The notes beneath the pieces are model-generated. The model made no database searches and was not told the DNA's origin. It saw only the letters and a list, made by a program, of their open reading frames with translations. The position numbers and the translations under genes were made by a program. 64,000 bases of DNA from NCBI RefSeq assembly GCF_027563465.1, contig NZ_JAPFQA010000001.1:62001-126000 (forward strand), read 5' to 3'. This DNA comes from Mesorhizobium qingshengii (GTDB lineage: Bacteria; Pseudomonadota; Alphaproteobacteria; Rhizobiales; Rhizobiaceae). Shown one piece after another: positions 51,763 to 61,082 of the stretch. The number at the start of each line of letters is the position of its first letter. Position 1 is the first letter of the stretch.

Positions 51763-52349
51763 GTGTGTCCTTCCGTATCGATCAGCAAATCTGTGCAGTG
51801 CCTGGCCGCCGCCGCTACCGTCCTGGCGAAGTAAGCCGACGCGGTGACGTCGAACAGTACATCGAAACCCGCCTGCGAGCGGACCATAACGGCCTCGATG
51901 TGGCCAACGCGCGTCTGCGCAATGTCCTCGGCGCTGAATTTATCGGCTCTGAGATCAAGTGCGCATAGCCGCTCCATCGCTCGCGGCGCCTGCGGGCCCG
52001 AGACGCGCATCCACGCCCAGCCCTCCTCGCGCCACGATGAATAGCCCTTTGGCGCAGTTGCGCCATGCCAAGTGCTTGCAAGCTCGGCGAGCGTGCTGTC
52101 GGCTCCATCGGCCAGCAACAGGATATCTTCGTTGCCGAGGCGCAGCACGCGCGTGCCGCGCCAACTGCCGAGACGATTGACGGCAGGCAAGGGAACGCCT
52201 TGCGACGCGAGCCAGCCGGCGCTGCCGCCGCCTTTGAGGCCGAAGCGAAAGCCGCCTGTGAGATCGGTCAGCATCACCGCGCCGGAAGGCAGCCTCGTGC
52301 CGTCCGCGGCGCCACCCGGCATGAACGGAAACACAGGGGATGCTGCCAT
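51759..52349 (-). CDS. soxG: Sarcosine oxidase gamma-subunit-like protein
   Basis: A 196-residue GcvT/TrmE-like fold protein corresponding to the gamma subunit of heterotetrameric sarcosine oxidase. It starts directly after the TAA of the alpha-subunit gene, with AGGAG lying inside that gene's end. The segments GSWRGTRVLRLGNEDILLLA and RVSGPQAPRAMERLCALDLR are typical. The family is poorly conserved, so identification rests on fold-like motifs plus gene order (B-D-A-G). Confidence 0.83.
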   Translation of the reverse strand: MAASPVFPFMPGGAADGTRLPSGAVMLTDLTGGFRFGLKGGGSAGWLASQGVPLPAVNRLGSWRGTRVLRLGNEDILLLADGADSTLAELASTWHGATAPKGYSSWREEGWAWMRVSGPQAPRAMERLCALDLRADKFSAEDIAQTRVGHIEAVMVRSQAGFDVLFDVTASAYFARTVAAAARHCTDLLIDTEGHT

Positions 52350-55208
52350 TTACATCTCCTGCCGTGCATTCGCGGGGTCGAGGAAGGCATGAGCGACCAC
52401 CGGTACGTCGACCAGTTGGCCATTCCGGCACTTCACCGTCACCCGGCTGCCTTCCGTGGAGTCGTCGACATGGACGTAGGCGAGCGCGATGGCGCAGCCG
52501 AGCGTCGGCGAGAAGCCGACCGAAGTGATCTGTCCGACGGGAGTAGTGCCGCGCAGCACGAGGCAGCTTTCACCGGGTATGTTCTTGGCATCGGCCGGGA
52601 ATTGCAGGCCGACGAGCTTGCGCGACTGGCCCAGCCTTGCGCGCATTTCGATCGACCGTTTGCCGACGAAGAACGGCTTCTTCTTCGAGACCGCCCAGCC
52701 GAAGCCGAGTTCGTCCGGCGTGGTGATCGCATCGGTGTCCTGGCCGATCAGGATGTGGCCTTTCTCCAGGCGAAGGATGCGCGATGCCTCCAGGCCATAG
52801 GGCTGGAGGCCATGCGGCTTGCCGGCGGCGATCACCGCGTCCCATAGGGCGGGCGCGAGGCTCGACGGGCAGTGCAGTTCGTAGCTCAGCTCGCCGGTGA
52901 AGCCGATCCGCATCACCCGCACCGGCACGCCGGCGACAACACCTTCGCGGCCGCTGAGATAGGGGAAGGCTCCGCGGCCGAAATCGATGTCGCTTTCCAG
53001 CGCCTGAAGCACGGACCTCGCCTTGGGCCCGGTGACATTCAAGCCGGAGAACGCGCCGGTGAGGTTGAGGACATCGACCCGCAAGCGCCATTGCGCGTTC
53101 CAGAACAGCATATCGGCATAGACGCGCGCGACCGCACCCGTGGTGGCGGTCACATAGAACCGGTCTTCCGCCATGCGGTAGGCAACGCCATCATCGACCA
53201 CCGAGCCCATTTCGTTGAGCATCAGGCAATAGCGGACGCGCCCGACCGGCTGGTTGGCATGCGCCATGGTGTAGAGGCGGTCGAGGAACGCGCCGGCATC
53301 CGGCCCGCGCAGCTCCAGCTTGCCGAGCGTCGAGACGTCGAGCAGGCCGACGCCTTCGCGCACCGCCATGATCTCGTCGCGGATCGCCTTTTGCGCCTCA
53401 CTGGCATCGCCATAGAAATACGGCCGCCACCAGGCGCCGACCGGCTTCATCACGGCGTTGAGCGCGAGGTGCCTTGCATGCAGCGCCGTGCGCCGTTCGA
53501 GCGGCTCATGATGGCCGGCAAGCACACCCAGCGTCTCCGGCCCGACCGGTGGCCGCGCGGTGGTGACGCCGACCTCGCCAACCGTCCGGCTGGTCGCCTC
53601 GGCGACGATCCTTGCCGTTGCCAGGGCCGAATGGCGGCCCTGGCTCGGACCCATGCCGACGGTGGTGAAGCGCTTGACGAGCTCGATCTCGCGATAACCC
53701 TCCTTGACCGCGTTCTGCAGATCCTTGACCTGCAGGTCCTCGTCGAAATCGACGAAATCGCGCCCCTTTGGATTGGCGACGATCGGCAACACATGGACCG
53801 GGCTGGTGGCCGTCGGCCTGGTGGGGCTTCTGTCCTCTACGACCGCCTTGCCGAGCTGCGAAAGCGCGGCGGCCGCCGCCCGGCAACCGCCGGCAATCGC
53901 GCCCCGCAGATCGTTATCTCCGGCAACGGAACCGGCAAAGTGGACCGGCGCTTTCGGGAGGGTGAGCGTCATCGATCCGGTAGCGGCGTCATAGCCGACC
54001 TTTGCTCCGGCCTGGCAAGGCAGCTGCCATGCAGGCACCTGGCCGGCCGAGACGGCGAGCAGGTCGCACTCGATCCAGCGCCCGCCGACACGAACGCGGG
54101 CAAGGTGGCGATTTCCCGCCGTCCCCTCGGCGGCTTCGATCGTCGCGGCCTTCTGGATGGCCACGCCCTTGCCGTGCAACTCGGCTTCGAAGGGGCCGGC
54201 CCCGCCGCCGGATCTCGGATCGGCGACCAGCATGACCGAGACGCCGGCCTCGACCAGATCGAGCGCCACGCAATAGCCCTCGTCGCCGGGGGCCAGCACC
54301 ACTGCCTTTTGTCCGGGGCGCACGCCATAATGGCGGATCAGCCGCTGCGCGGCACTGCCCAGCATGATTCCCGGCAGGTCGTTGTTGCGGAAGATGGCGG
54401 GTTGCTCGATGGAGCCGGTGGCCAGGATTACCGAGCGCGCCCGTGTGCGATGGAGCCGGTCGCCCTGGATCAGCGGCAGCCAGTTGTCCTCATACCAGCC
54501 GTTGCAGACGGTCCCGGTCAACAGGCGCAGATTTGGCAGCGCCCGAAGCCTGGAGGACAGGTCCGCAAGAGTTGCCGGATCATGCCGTCCATAGGTCAAC
54601 GATCCGCCGATCTCCGGGTTCTCGTCGCAGAGCACGACATCAGCGCCACCCTCGGCTGCAGTGATCGCGGCGTTCAGTCCGGCCGGACCAGCGCCGACCA
54701 CGAGGATGTCGCAGTGCAGGTGCGTCTTGTCGAAATGCCGGTACGGGGCCGTGGTGTCGACCACGCCCAGCCCGGCCTTGCGGCGGATCATCGGCTCCCA
54801 GAATTTCAGCCAGCTGTCGCGGCGTGGTCCCATGAAGGTGCGGTAGTAGAAACCGACCGGCAGAAAGCGCCCGAGCCTGTCGATGATCGCATCGCGGTCG
54901 CGTTCGAGCGAGCCGTTGACGTTCTGCGCGCTCACCCGCAGCCCCGCGCTGATCGGGGTGCGGTCGGCGGCGACGTTCGGCTCGAACGGCAGTTGCACCA
55001 GCGTATTGGCGTCCGCGCCCGTCATTGAGAGGACGCCGCGCGGCCGATGATATTTGAAGGAACGCGACAGCACCCATTGTCCGGAGGCGGCGAGCGCGCT
55101 GGCGATGCTGTCGCCGGCATAGCCTTCAAAGGTCTTGCCCTCGAAAGTGAAGCGGATGGGACGGCTTCGGTCGATCCGGCTTCCCCAGGGCTCAGGCAGC
55201 CGGTTCAT
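52350..55208 (-). CDS. soxA: Sarcosine oxidase alpha-subunit-like protein
   Basis: A 952-residue multidomain subunit. The N-terminus holds a 2Fe-2S-ferredoxin-like fold without Fe-S cysteines (FEGYAGDSIASALAASG, FKYHRPRG), then a dinucleotide-binding oxidoreductase domain (ILVVGAGPAGLNAAITAA and ATGSIEQPAIF) that binds NAD in the known enzyme, and a C-terminal GcvT aminomethyltransferase domain that binds tetrahydrofolate (GFTGELSYELHCPSSLAP). The complex oxidatively demethylates an N-methyl amino acid to give 5,10-methylene-THF or formaldehyde. Start overlaps the delta-subunit gene (ATGA); a longer frame to 55313 is not supported. Confidence 0.9.
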   Translation of the reverse strand: MNRLPEPWGSRIDRSRPIRFTFEGKTFEGYAGDSIASALAASGQWVLSRSFKYHRPRGVLSMTGADANTLVQLPFEPNVAADRTPISAGLRVSAQNVNGSLERDRDAIIDRLGRFLPVGFYYRTFMGPRRDSWLKFWEPMIRRKAGLGVVDTTAPYRHFDKTHLHCDILVVGAGPAGLNAAITAAEGGADVVLCDENPEIGGSLTYGRHDPATLADLSSRLRALPNLRLLTGTVCNGWYEDNWLPLIQGDRLHRTRARSVILATGSIEQPAIFRNNDLPGIMLGSAAQRLIRHYGVRPGQKAVVLAPGDEGYCVALDLVEAGVSVMLVADPRSGGGAGPFEAELHGKGVAIQKAATIEAAEGTAGNRHLARVRVGGRWIECDLLAVSAGQVPAWQLPCQAGAKVGYDAATGSMTLTLPKAPVHFAGSVAGDNDLRGAIAGGCRAAAAALSQLGKAVVEDRSPTRPTATSPVHVLPIVANPKGRDFVDFDEDLQVKDLQNAVKEGYREIELVKRFTTVGMGPSQGRHSALATARIVAEATSRTVGEVGVTTARPPVGPETLGVLAGHHEPLERRTALHARHLALNAVMKPVGAWWRPYFYGDASEAQKAIRDEIMAVREGVGLLDVSTLGKLELRGPDAGAFLDRLYTMAHANQPVGRVRYCLMLNEMGSVVDDGVAYRMAEDRFYVTATTGAVARVYADMLFWNAQWRLRVDVLNLTGAFSGLNVTGPKARSVLQALESDIDFGRGAFPYLSGREGVVAGVPVRVMRIGFTGELSYELHCPSSLAPALWDAVIAAGKPHGLQPYGLEASRILRLEKGHILIGQDTDAITTPDELGFGWAVSKKKPFFVGKRSIEMRARLGQSRKLVGLQFPADAKNIPGESCLVLRGTTPVGQITSVGFSPTLGCAIALAYVHVDDSTEGSRVTVKCRNGQLVDVPVVAHAFLDPANARQEM

Positions 55209-55471
55209 GATTGAGCCCGACGTTCTGAAGCGTCGAAAGTGCGGATGATCTCGTTGGTGACGAGATCGCGCTCGGCGAGGAAGAAATAATTGCTTGGCAC
55301 GTGCCGCCACCACTCGACCACGATGCCCCTGCGGTTCTCGGCGCGGAACAGGTGTCGCGACCAGTCCGTGTCGGCGGTCCGATCCGGGTCCGGCTCCGCG
55401 CGGACGGGTCCGAAGGATTGGAACTCGTCTATGTTGCGCGGGCCGTTCATCGGGCAGGTCAGGATCTTCAT
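55205..55471 (-). CDS. soxD: Sarcosine oxidase delta-subunit-like protein lacking zinc cysteines
   Basis: An 88-residue small subunit beginning ILTCPMNGPRNIDEFQSFGP, with the delta-family segments DWSRHLFRAENRRGI and ERDLVTNEIIRTF. In classical SoxD zinc is held by two N-terminal cysteines (C-x2-C), a histidine and a later cysteine. Here Cys6 and His57 remain, but the second Cys is Asn9 and the last is replaced (HVPSNYFF). So the zinc site looks lost. It lies between soxB and soxA, 19 bases after soxB. Confidence 0.85.
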   Translation of the reverse strand: MKILTCPMNGPRNIDEFQSFGPVRAEPDPDRTADTDWSRHLFRAENRRGIVVEWWRHVPSNYFFLAERDLVTNEIIRTFDASERRAQS

Positions 55472-55490
55472 GGTCAGTGGCGTTTCATGG

Positions 55491-56732
55491 TCAGTGACTG
55501 GCCGCCGTAGCGCCCATTTCGTTGAGCAGCCGGAAGGTCTCGAAACGCTCCAGCGCGAACGGCTTCAGGATGTCGGGCACACGGCCCTTGGCGATGGTCT
55601 CCGCCATCCGCTTGCCGGCGACCGGCGTTGCCTTGAAGCCCCATGTGCCCCAGCCGCAATCGAGCCACAGATTTTGAAGTGGGCTGGCACCCATGATCGG
55701 GCTGTAGTCTGGTGTCATGTCGGTGATCCCTGCCCATTGCCTGAGCAACCGCACGCCCTGCAGGAACGGGAAGAGGTGCACGGCGCCTTCTGCGAGGTGC
55801 TCTTTCATATCGAGCGTCGAACGCGTGGAATAGAGCTGGTAGGGGTCGGAGCCGCCGCCGATGACGATCTCGCCGCGCGAGGACTGCACCAGATAGGTGT
55901 GCAGGGAGACGGAGGAGACCAGCGTGTGGAGCCAGGGCTTCAGCGGCTGCGTCACCATCGCCTGCAGCGGATAGCAGCGGATGGGAAGCTCGACGCCGGC
56001 CATCAGCGCCACGTCGTAGTTCATACCGCCGGTCGCGATCAGCACCTGTCCGCAGGCGATGCGGCCGCGGTTGGTCTTGACGGCCTGGACCCGGTCGCCG
56101 ACGACCTCGAAGCCTTCCACCTCGGTCCGCTGGTGGATTTCGACGCCGCGCCGCGACGCCTGCGCGGCATAGCCCCAGGCAACCGCATCGTGCCGCGCGG
56201 TGCCGCCATCGGCATGCCAGAGCCCGCCAAGGATCTCGAGCGCGCCGCCATGGTCCATGTTGAGGGACGGCACGAGCTCCTCGACCGCCTTCTGGTCGAC
56301 CACTTCGGTCCGCGTGCCCAGGTGCTTGCCCATCTCGGCGCGCGCGTGGAAGCTGCGAAGCGTCGCTTCCGTATGCGCAAGGGTCAGCTGGCCGCGCTGC
56401 GAGAACATGACGTTGAAGTCGAGTTCCTGCGACAGGCCCTCGAACAGCTCGACGGCTTCCTTGTAGAAGGCGATGCCTTCCGGTGTGATGTAGTTCGAGC
56501 GGATCGTGGTCGTGTTGCGCGCCGTGTTGCCGCCGGCGAGGTAGCCCTTCTCGATCACCGCGACGCTGCGTATGCCGTGGTATTTCGACAGGTGATGCGC
56601 GCACGACAATCCGTGGCCGCCGCCGCCGACAATGACGACATCGTAGGATGGCTTGAGGTCTGGCGCTGCGGGAATGTCGCCGCTGACCGGATAGTCCCTG
56701 CTGAGACCGTATTTCAGAAGCCTGAGCGGCAT
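55491..56732 (-). CDS. soxB: Sarcosine oxidase beta-subunit-like protein
   Basis: A 413-residue FAD amine oxidase subunit, the catalytic site of the complex. The FAD motif VVIVGGGGHGLSCAHHLS lies at about 32-49, and GGTARHDAVAWGYA contains His181, equivalent to the histidine that binds FMN covalently in sarcosine oxidase. TDMTPDYSPIMG and GWGTWGFKATPVAG are C-terminal family motifs. First of the four sox-like genes and 5 bases after the MmgE/PrpD gene. Confidence 0.9.
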   Translation of the reverse strand: MPLRLLKYGLSRDYPVSGDIPAAPDLKPSYDVVIVGGGGHGLSCAHHLSKYHGIRSVAVIEKGYLAGGNTARNTTTIRSNYITPEGIAFYKEAVELFEGLSQELDFNVMFSQRGQLTLAHTEATLRSFHARAEMGKHLGTRTEVVDQKAVEELVPSLNMDHGGALEILGGLWHADGGTARHDAVAWGYAAQASRRGVEIHQRTEVEGFEVVGDRVQAVKTNRGRIACGQVLIATGGMNYDVALMAGVELPIRCYPLQAMVTQPLKPWLHTLVSSVSLHTYLVQSSRGEIVIGGGSDPYQLYSTRSTLDMKEHLAEGAVHLFPFLQGVRLLRQWAGITDMTPDYSPIMGASPLQNLWLDCGWGTWGFKATPVAGKRMAETIAKGRVPDILKPFALERFETFRLLNEMGATAASH

Positions 56733-56737
56733 CTAGC

Positions 56738-58162
56738 CTACCACGCTGGCCGCTGGAGCATCGTACTGATCACCGGAGGATCGTAGAGCAATACCGAAAG
56801 ATCAAGGAAGCGGCTGTCCGGCTCGGTGAGCGACAGGACTGCGTTGCGGATCGCGCTGGCGCGGCCTTGTCCCAGCACCGGCGCCGCGAACTCCATGTAC
56901 TTGGCCTCGATTTCAGCGTGTGTCAGCGGCGCCTCCGGCCCGCCGCGCGCGTGGACGTCGCCTGAAGCAAGCATCCGCCCATCGCTGGTCGTGATCGTCA
57001 CGTCGGCCCAGCGGCCTGCGGGAAAGCGGGCGCTGTGGCGCTCCGATTCCGAGACGGTGATACGGCCCAGCATGTCCGCGACGGCGTCATCCTCAAGCCC
57101 GCTGCCGGAAATATGTTCCAGTCCGATGCGGCCATGGACGATGAAGGTCGCGACGGCGAAGCGCAGGCTGTATTGCGCCTTCGAGGTCGTGTCCGGCATG
57201 CCGTCGAACAGCGTTGCGGCGTAGTGGAAACTGTTGACCTCGACATGGCCGATGTCGGACGGCGCCAGATGATGTGCCACGCAAAGTCCGCGCGTCGCGT
57301 CAATTGCCGCATGCGCCCAGCGGCAGATCGGGTAGGGCTTCACATACTGGTGCAGCACCTGCCAGAAGGCGCCGAGATCCTGCCAATGCGGGGCGACGTC
57401 GGGTGCCTCGATCGTGATCGCCGGCGCGCCGGTAAAGCCGCGCTCGGCCAGCACCGCGGCGGACAGGCCGATCAGCGCGCCGATGCCCGAGCCGTCGTGC
57501 AGCATCGTCGGGTTGGCGATCTCGCGCATCATCTGGCTGCGCGGGCCGTGATATTCGGCAATGCCAAGCGCCTCTCGCAACTGCTCGTCGCTGAGCCGCC
57601 GCAACCTTGCCGCCAGCGCGGCCACGCCCAGCGCGTTCCAGGCGCCCGATGTGTGGTAGTCCGACACCGTCGCATGCAGTGCGATACCGGCCCGGCCGGC
57701 GACTTCGTAGCCGACGACCAGGGACGCCAGCGCTTCCGGCCCGCTGAGGTCGGGGTGCGCCTCGGCAAGCGCCGCCAGCGCCGGCACGACGGCGACGCCG
57801 ATATGGCCCTTGGTCGGGCTGTATCCGTCGTGGCCGTCGAGATTGTCGATCTGCGTCGCGGCCGCATAGGCGGCTCCGGCGATGCTGGCGCGGCGACCGT
57901 CGAAAAGCATGCTCGCCGAATACAGCGGATCGGCCGAGCCGTAGAGAAGAGCGGCGGTGTCGCGGGCGATCCGACCAGCTTCCATCGGACCTGCCGCAAT
58001 GGCAATTCCGAGCGTGTCGAGCAGGAGATAGCGCGCCTGTTCCAGCACAGGCGCCGGGAATACGGCCGCCGGCCGCCGCAACACGAAATCGGCCAGGCGA
58101 ACGGCAGCGCTGGTACTCGCGTCAGGCCCTTCACGCCGATGCGACGGCACAGCCACTTGCAT
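56738..58162 (-). CDS. MmgE/PrpD family protein
   Basis: A 474-residue protein of the 2-methylcitrate dehydratase/aconitate-decarboxylase-like fold. Typical segments: LLDTLGIAIAAGP, DGHDGYSPTKGHIGVAVVPA, HTSGAWNALGVAALAARL and KPYPICRWAHAAIDA. Members dehydrate or decarboxylate polycarboxylic acids, and many occur as accessory catabolic enzymes. GGGGAG precedes ATG 58162; the frame is open to 58249. First gene of a nine-gene operon, divergent from a LysR gene that probably controls it. Confidence 0.87.
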   Translation of the reverse strand: MQVAVPSHRREGPDASTSAAVRLADFVLRRPAAVFPAPVLEQARYLLLDTLGIAIAAGPMEAGRIARDTAALLYGSADPLYSASMLFDGRRASIAGAAYAAATQIDNLDGHDGYSPTKGHIGVAVVPALAALAEAHPDLSGPEALASLVVGYEVAGRAGIALHATVSDYHTSGAWNALGVAALAARLRRLSDEQLREALGIAEYHGPRSQMMREIANPTMLHDGSGIGALIGLSAAVLAERGFTGAPAITIEAPDVAPHWQDLGAFWQVLHQYVKPYPICRWAHAAIDATRGLCVAHHLAPSDIGHVEVNSFHYAATLFDGMPDTTSKAQYSLRFAVATFIVHGRIGLEHISGSGLEDDAVADMLGRITVSESERHSARFPAGRWADVTITTSDGRMLASGDVHARGGPEAPLTHAEIEAKYMEFAAPVLGQGRASAIRNAVLSLTEPDSRFLDLSVLLYDPPVISTMLQRPAW

Positions 58163-58323
58163 TACTCCCCTCTGCGTCACGACATCATTAATTTGGGTCC
58201 ATCGTGCTTTCACGCAATTAGTTTGGCGGCTTTGGCCAAAAATATTCACGTCTTGCCATCAGGCATGATTGAACGGCGGCGCGTCTGTGGGATAGCTATC
58301 CCAGCGTGTTGCAGGAGTTAGCG
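58163..58323. promoter_or_regulatory. Divergent promoter region, MmgE/PrpD operon and LysR gene
   Basis: A 161-base interval with both promoters. On the minus strand a 23-base part (58230-58252, ending in five T plus GGCCA) matches the right half of the promoter element at 39505 at about 17 positions, a weaker third copy. The left arm contains AT-rich ATTAATTT and CAATTAG segments. The 16-base palindrome near the LysR start is listed separately. Confidence 0.5.
58288..58303. promoter_or_regulatory. Perfect 16-base palindrome TGGGATAG-CTATCCCA before lysR
   Basis: Uninterrupted inverted repeat, 20 bases upstream of the LysR ATG. It contains ATAG-CTAT, the symmetric half sites expected for a LysR-type autoregulatory operator, though not a strict T-N11-A core. 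Its placement would let LysR repress its own translation-proximal promoter. Confidence 0.6.
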
Positions 58324-59211
58324 ATGAAGCCGCCGCCCCCCTTGAACTATATCCGGTCCTTTGAGAGTTCGGCCCGGCATCTCTCTTTCACCATGGCCGC
58401 CAAGGAGCTCGGATACACGCAGGCGGCCGTCAGCACGCATGTCCGTGCGCTCGAACATTATATTGGGCGGCAATTGTTCATCCGCTATCCGCGCAGTCTC
58501 AAGCTCACCGAAATGGGCGAGGCGTTCCTGCCGACGTTGCGTCAGGCGCTCGATCAGATCGACCAGGCCACCGAGGCGATCGTGACCTCGTCGCGCAACC
58601 GCACGGTGGTCGTCTCCTGCCCGATGAGCCTGGCGGAGAACTGGCTGGCCGGCTGCATGGCCGCCTTCCGCAAGAAGCATCCCGAAATCGAGATCGTGCT
58701 TCACGGCACGATCTGGGAGGACCTCAGCGAGCAGATCGCCGATATCACCATTTCCACACGGCGTTTCGACGACCGTCCGCCCGCTGGCATCCCGCTGTGG
58801 AACGACGAACTGGTTCTGCTGTGCGCTCCCACGCTGCTGGATGGCGAGGACGCCCTGAAGCTGCCTCGGGATATACTCAAGGTCGATTGGATCTTCGTGC
58901 ATGGCCGCCAGGAATACTGGCAGGTCGTGACGTCGGCGCTGGGCGTCGACATGGAGGACTACGACAAAGGCCTGACGACCAACGCTTCCAACATCGCGCT
59001 CGAACTGGCCGCCATGGGGGCAGGGCTCGTCGCGACCCAGCGCTCGCTTGCCCACGCCTATCTCCGGCGGGGACTGCTCGTCGAACCGTTCCCCGTCCGG
59101 CCGCCGAGCCCATGGAACTACTACCTCACCGAGAACCAGCTTTCGAAGGGAACCATCGCGCGCACGGTGCGGGAATGGATTCTCTCGCGAGCGCAGGAGG
59201 ATAGTGCCTAG
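58324..59211 (+). CDS. LysR family transcriptional regulator (GcvA-like)
   Basis: A 295-residue LTTR. The N-terminal helix-turn-helix is LSFTMAAKELGYTQAAVSTH, with the linker helix LFIRYPRSLKLTEMGE, followed by a periplasmic-binding-fold effector domain (VVVSCPMSLAENWLAG). The N-terminus LNYIRSFESSARHLSF is close to GcvA-type regulators. ATG 58324 with GGAG 7 bases upstream is preferred; TTG 58306 is in frame. It is divergent from the sox-like operon and upstream of the binding-protein gene, either of which it may activate. Confidence 0.9.
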   Translation: MKPPPPLNYIRSFESSARHLSFTMAAKELGYTQAAVSTHVRALEHYIGRQLFIRYPRSLKLTEMGEAFLPTLRQALDQIDQATEAIVTSSRNRTVVVSCPMSLAENWLAGCMAAFRKKHPEIEIVLHGTIWEDLSEQIADITISTRRFDDRPPAGIPLWNDELVLLCAPTLLDGEDALKLPRDILKVDWIFVHGRQEYWQVVTSALGVDMEDYDKGLTTNASNIALELAAMGAGLVATQRSLAHAYLRRGLLVEPFPVRPPSPWNYYLTENQLSKGTIARTVREWILSRAQEDSA

Positions 59212-59250
59212 CGCTGTTTCCACAGCCGGTGAATTTTCCAAACTCAAAAT

Positions 59251-59286
59251 TTGACACGCCAATGGCATCGTTTTTTTAGGTCATCG
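59251..59286 (+). promoter_or_regulatory. Promoter element B upstream of binding-protein gene (shared with 39505-39540)
   Basis: Starts TTGACACG and carries seven T followed by AGGTCATC; 27 of 36 positions equal element A at 39505. TTGACA can act as the -35 box, with a poorly matched -10 about 17 bases later. It lies 118 bases before the binding-protein ATG, nearly the same distance as element A from ridA (110). Confidence 0.55.
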
Positions 59287-59347
59287 AAGCCGGTTTTCGG
59301 CGGTTTGCTCGGGCTCAAGCCCTTCCGGGATTTTTGCATCGCCTCTA

Positions 59348-59387
59348 ACATCCCCCATGCAAGGGGAATGTAACGGGCGGAAAGCCC
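59348..59387 (+). promoter_or_regulatory. Two hairpins in the leader of the binding-protein gene
   Basis: ACATCCCC pairs with GGGG-A-ATGT (59348-59355 with 59363-59371), and GGGC pairs with GCCC (59375-59378 with 59384-59387), the second ending 16 bases before the ATG. They may stabilise the message or gate translation. They do not resemble a riboswitch that I know. Confidence 0.4.
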
Positions 59388-59403
59388 AAACCGGAGAATC
59401 ACA

Positions 59404-61059
59404 ATGACGATTTTCAAGAGCAACGGTGACCGCGTCCCGGCAGCCATCGAAAGCTATGCAGACGAAGTCAGGAACGGCGGCATGGATCGCCGCGAGTTCC
59501 TTGCCATGGCGAGCGCGATGGGCGCCTCCACGGCGTTCGCCTATTCAATGATTGGCCTCTCGCCGGCCCAGGCCGCTGCCCAGGAGCCGGGCAAGAAGGG
59601 CGGCATCCTGAAGATGCAGATGATCATAAAGGACATGAAGGATCCACGCTTGTGGGACTGGTCGGAAATGGCCAACGTGCTGCGCCAGTGCAACGACTAC
59701 ATGATCCGCTACACCTCCGACTTTACTTTCGAGGGCCATCTGATCGAGAGCTGGGAAGTCAGCGACGATGCCACCGAATACACGCTGCATGTGCGCAAGG
59801 GCGTGAAGTGGTCGAACGGCGACGAGCTCAACGCCGACGACATCGTCTTCAACATCGAGCGCTGGTGCGACAAGACGGCCGAGGGCAATTCGATGGCCGG
59901 CCGCATGGCCACGCTGATCGACCCCGCCACCAAGAAGGCCATTGCGGGCGCCATCACCAAGGTCGACGACCATACGGTGAAGCTGAAGTGCGGCCAGTCC
60001 GACGTCACCATCATTCCGGGCTTCGCGGACTATCCTGCCATCATCGTCCACCGCAATTTCGACAAGGACGGTGCCGACATGACCAAGACGCCCGGCACCG
60101 GCCCATACGAGCTCGTTTCATACAAGGTCGGCGAGTCCGCTTCGGTGAGGCGCCGCAAGGACTTCACCTGGTTCGGCGGAGAGCCCTATCTCGACGGCGT
60201 CGACTGGACCGACTACGGGACGGACGCTTCGAGCCCGGCCATCGCCAGCGCCTTCGAGGCCGGCGAGATCGACTGCAACTATCAGACGGTCGGCGGCACC
60301 GTGGACCTCTATGACGGCATGGGCCTGGTCAAGGAATCCGTCGTCACCGCGGGAACGATCGTGCTGCGCACCAACGTGACCAACAAACCATATGACGACA
60401 AAAGGGTGCGCAACGCCATCCAGCTCGCGGTCGACAACGAGACGGTGCTGAAGCTCGGCTACAGCGGCCTCGGACAGGTCGCTGAAAACCATCATGTCTG
60501 CCCGATCCATCCGGAATATTACGAGCTGCCGAAAGTACCGCGCGACCTGGCGAAGGCCAAGGCGTTGATGACCGAGGCCGGCCAGATGGATCATGAGTTC
60601 GAGCTGATTTCCTACGATTCCGACTACGTCAAGGACCCGGCCGATGTCGTCGCCGCGCAGATGCGCGAGGCCGGCTTCAAGGTGAAGCGCACGATCATTC
60701 CCGGAACTTCATTCTGGAACGACTGGACGAAGTATCCATGGTCGACCACCGAATGGGGTATGCGACCGCTTGGAGTCCAGGTGCTGGCGCTCGCCTACCG
60801 CAGCGGCGAAGCCTGGAATGAGTCGGGCTACGCCAACCCGGATTTCGACAAGAAGCTCAATGCCGCGCTTGCGGTCGCCGACCCCGCCAAGCGCAAGGAG
60901 CTGATGAAGGATGTCGAGTGGACGTTGCAGGATTCGGGCGTGCTGGTTCAGTCGTTCTGGCGTTCGCTCTACCGCCACCACGCCGCCTATGTGAAGAACC
61001 TCAAGATGCACCAGACATTCGAGCTGCAACTGGAGAAGGTCTGGCTCGACAAGGCATAG
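59404..61059 (+). CDS. ABC transporter substrate-binding protein, family 5, Tat-exported
   Basis: A 551-residue periplasmic oligopeptide/nickel-type solute receptor. The leader has the twin-arginine motif DRREFLA followed by a hydrophobic stretch to SPAQAAA. The mature protein has [20 protein letters not shown] and [20 protein letters not shown], typical of the family. No permease or ATPase follows, as the next genes are an oxidoreductase and SMP-30, so transporter partners are elsewhere. Probably captures the substrate of this region. The leader carries promoter element B. Confidence 0.9.
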   Translation: MTIFKSNGDRVPAAIESYADEVRNGGMDRREFLAMASAMGASTAFAYSMIGLSPAQAAAQEPGKKGGILKMQMIIKDMKDPRLWDWSEMANVLRQCNDYMIRYTSDFTFEGHLIESWEVSDDATEYTLHVRKGVKWSNGDELNADDIVFNIERWCDKTAEGNSMAGRMATLIDPATKKAIAGAITKVDDHTVKLKCGQSDVTIIPGFADYPAIIVHRNFDKDGADMTKTPGTGPYELVSYKVGESASVRRRKDFTWFGGEPYLDGVDWTDYGTDASSPAIASAFEAGEIDCNYQTVGGTVDLYDGMGLVKESVVTAGTIVLRTNVTNKPYDDKRVRNAIQLAVDNETVLKLGYSGLGQVAENHHVCPIHPEYYELPKVPRDLAKAKALMTEAGQMDHEFELISYDSDYVKDPADVVAAQMREAGFKVKRTIIPGTSFWNDWTKYPWSTTEWGMRPLGVQVLALAYRSGEAWNESGYANPDFDKKLNAALAVADPAKRKELMKDVEWTLQDSGVLVQSFWRSLYRHHAAYVKNLKMHQTFELQLEKVWLDKA

Positions 61060-61082
61060 AACGGGTAAATCCATTGCATGCT

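Noticed and set aside
52872..55028. A 718-codon plus-strand frame
   Set aside because: Antisense to the sarcosine-oxidase alpha-like gene, no ribosome site, no domain.
59287..59403. Possible glycine or guanidine riboswitch before the binding-protein gene
   Set aside because: Hairpins are present, but none of the conserved aptamer sequences I know can be found.
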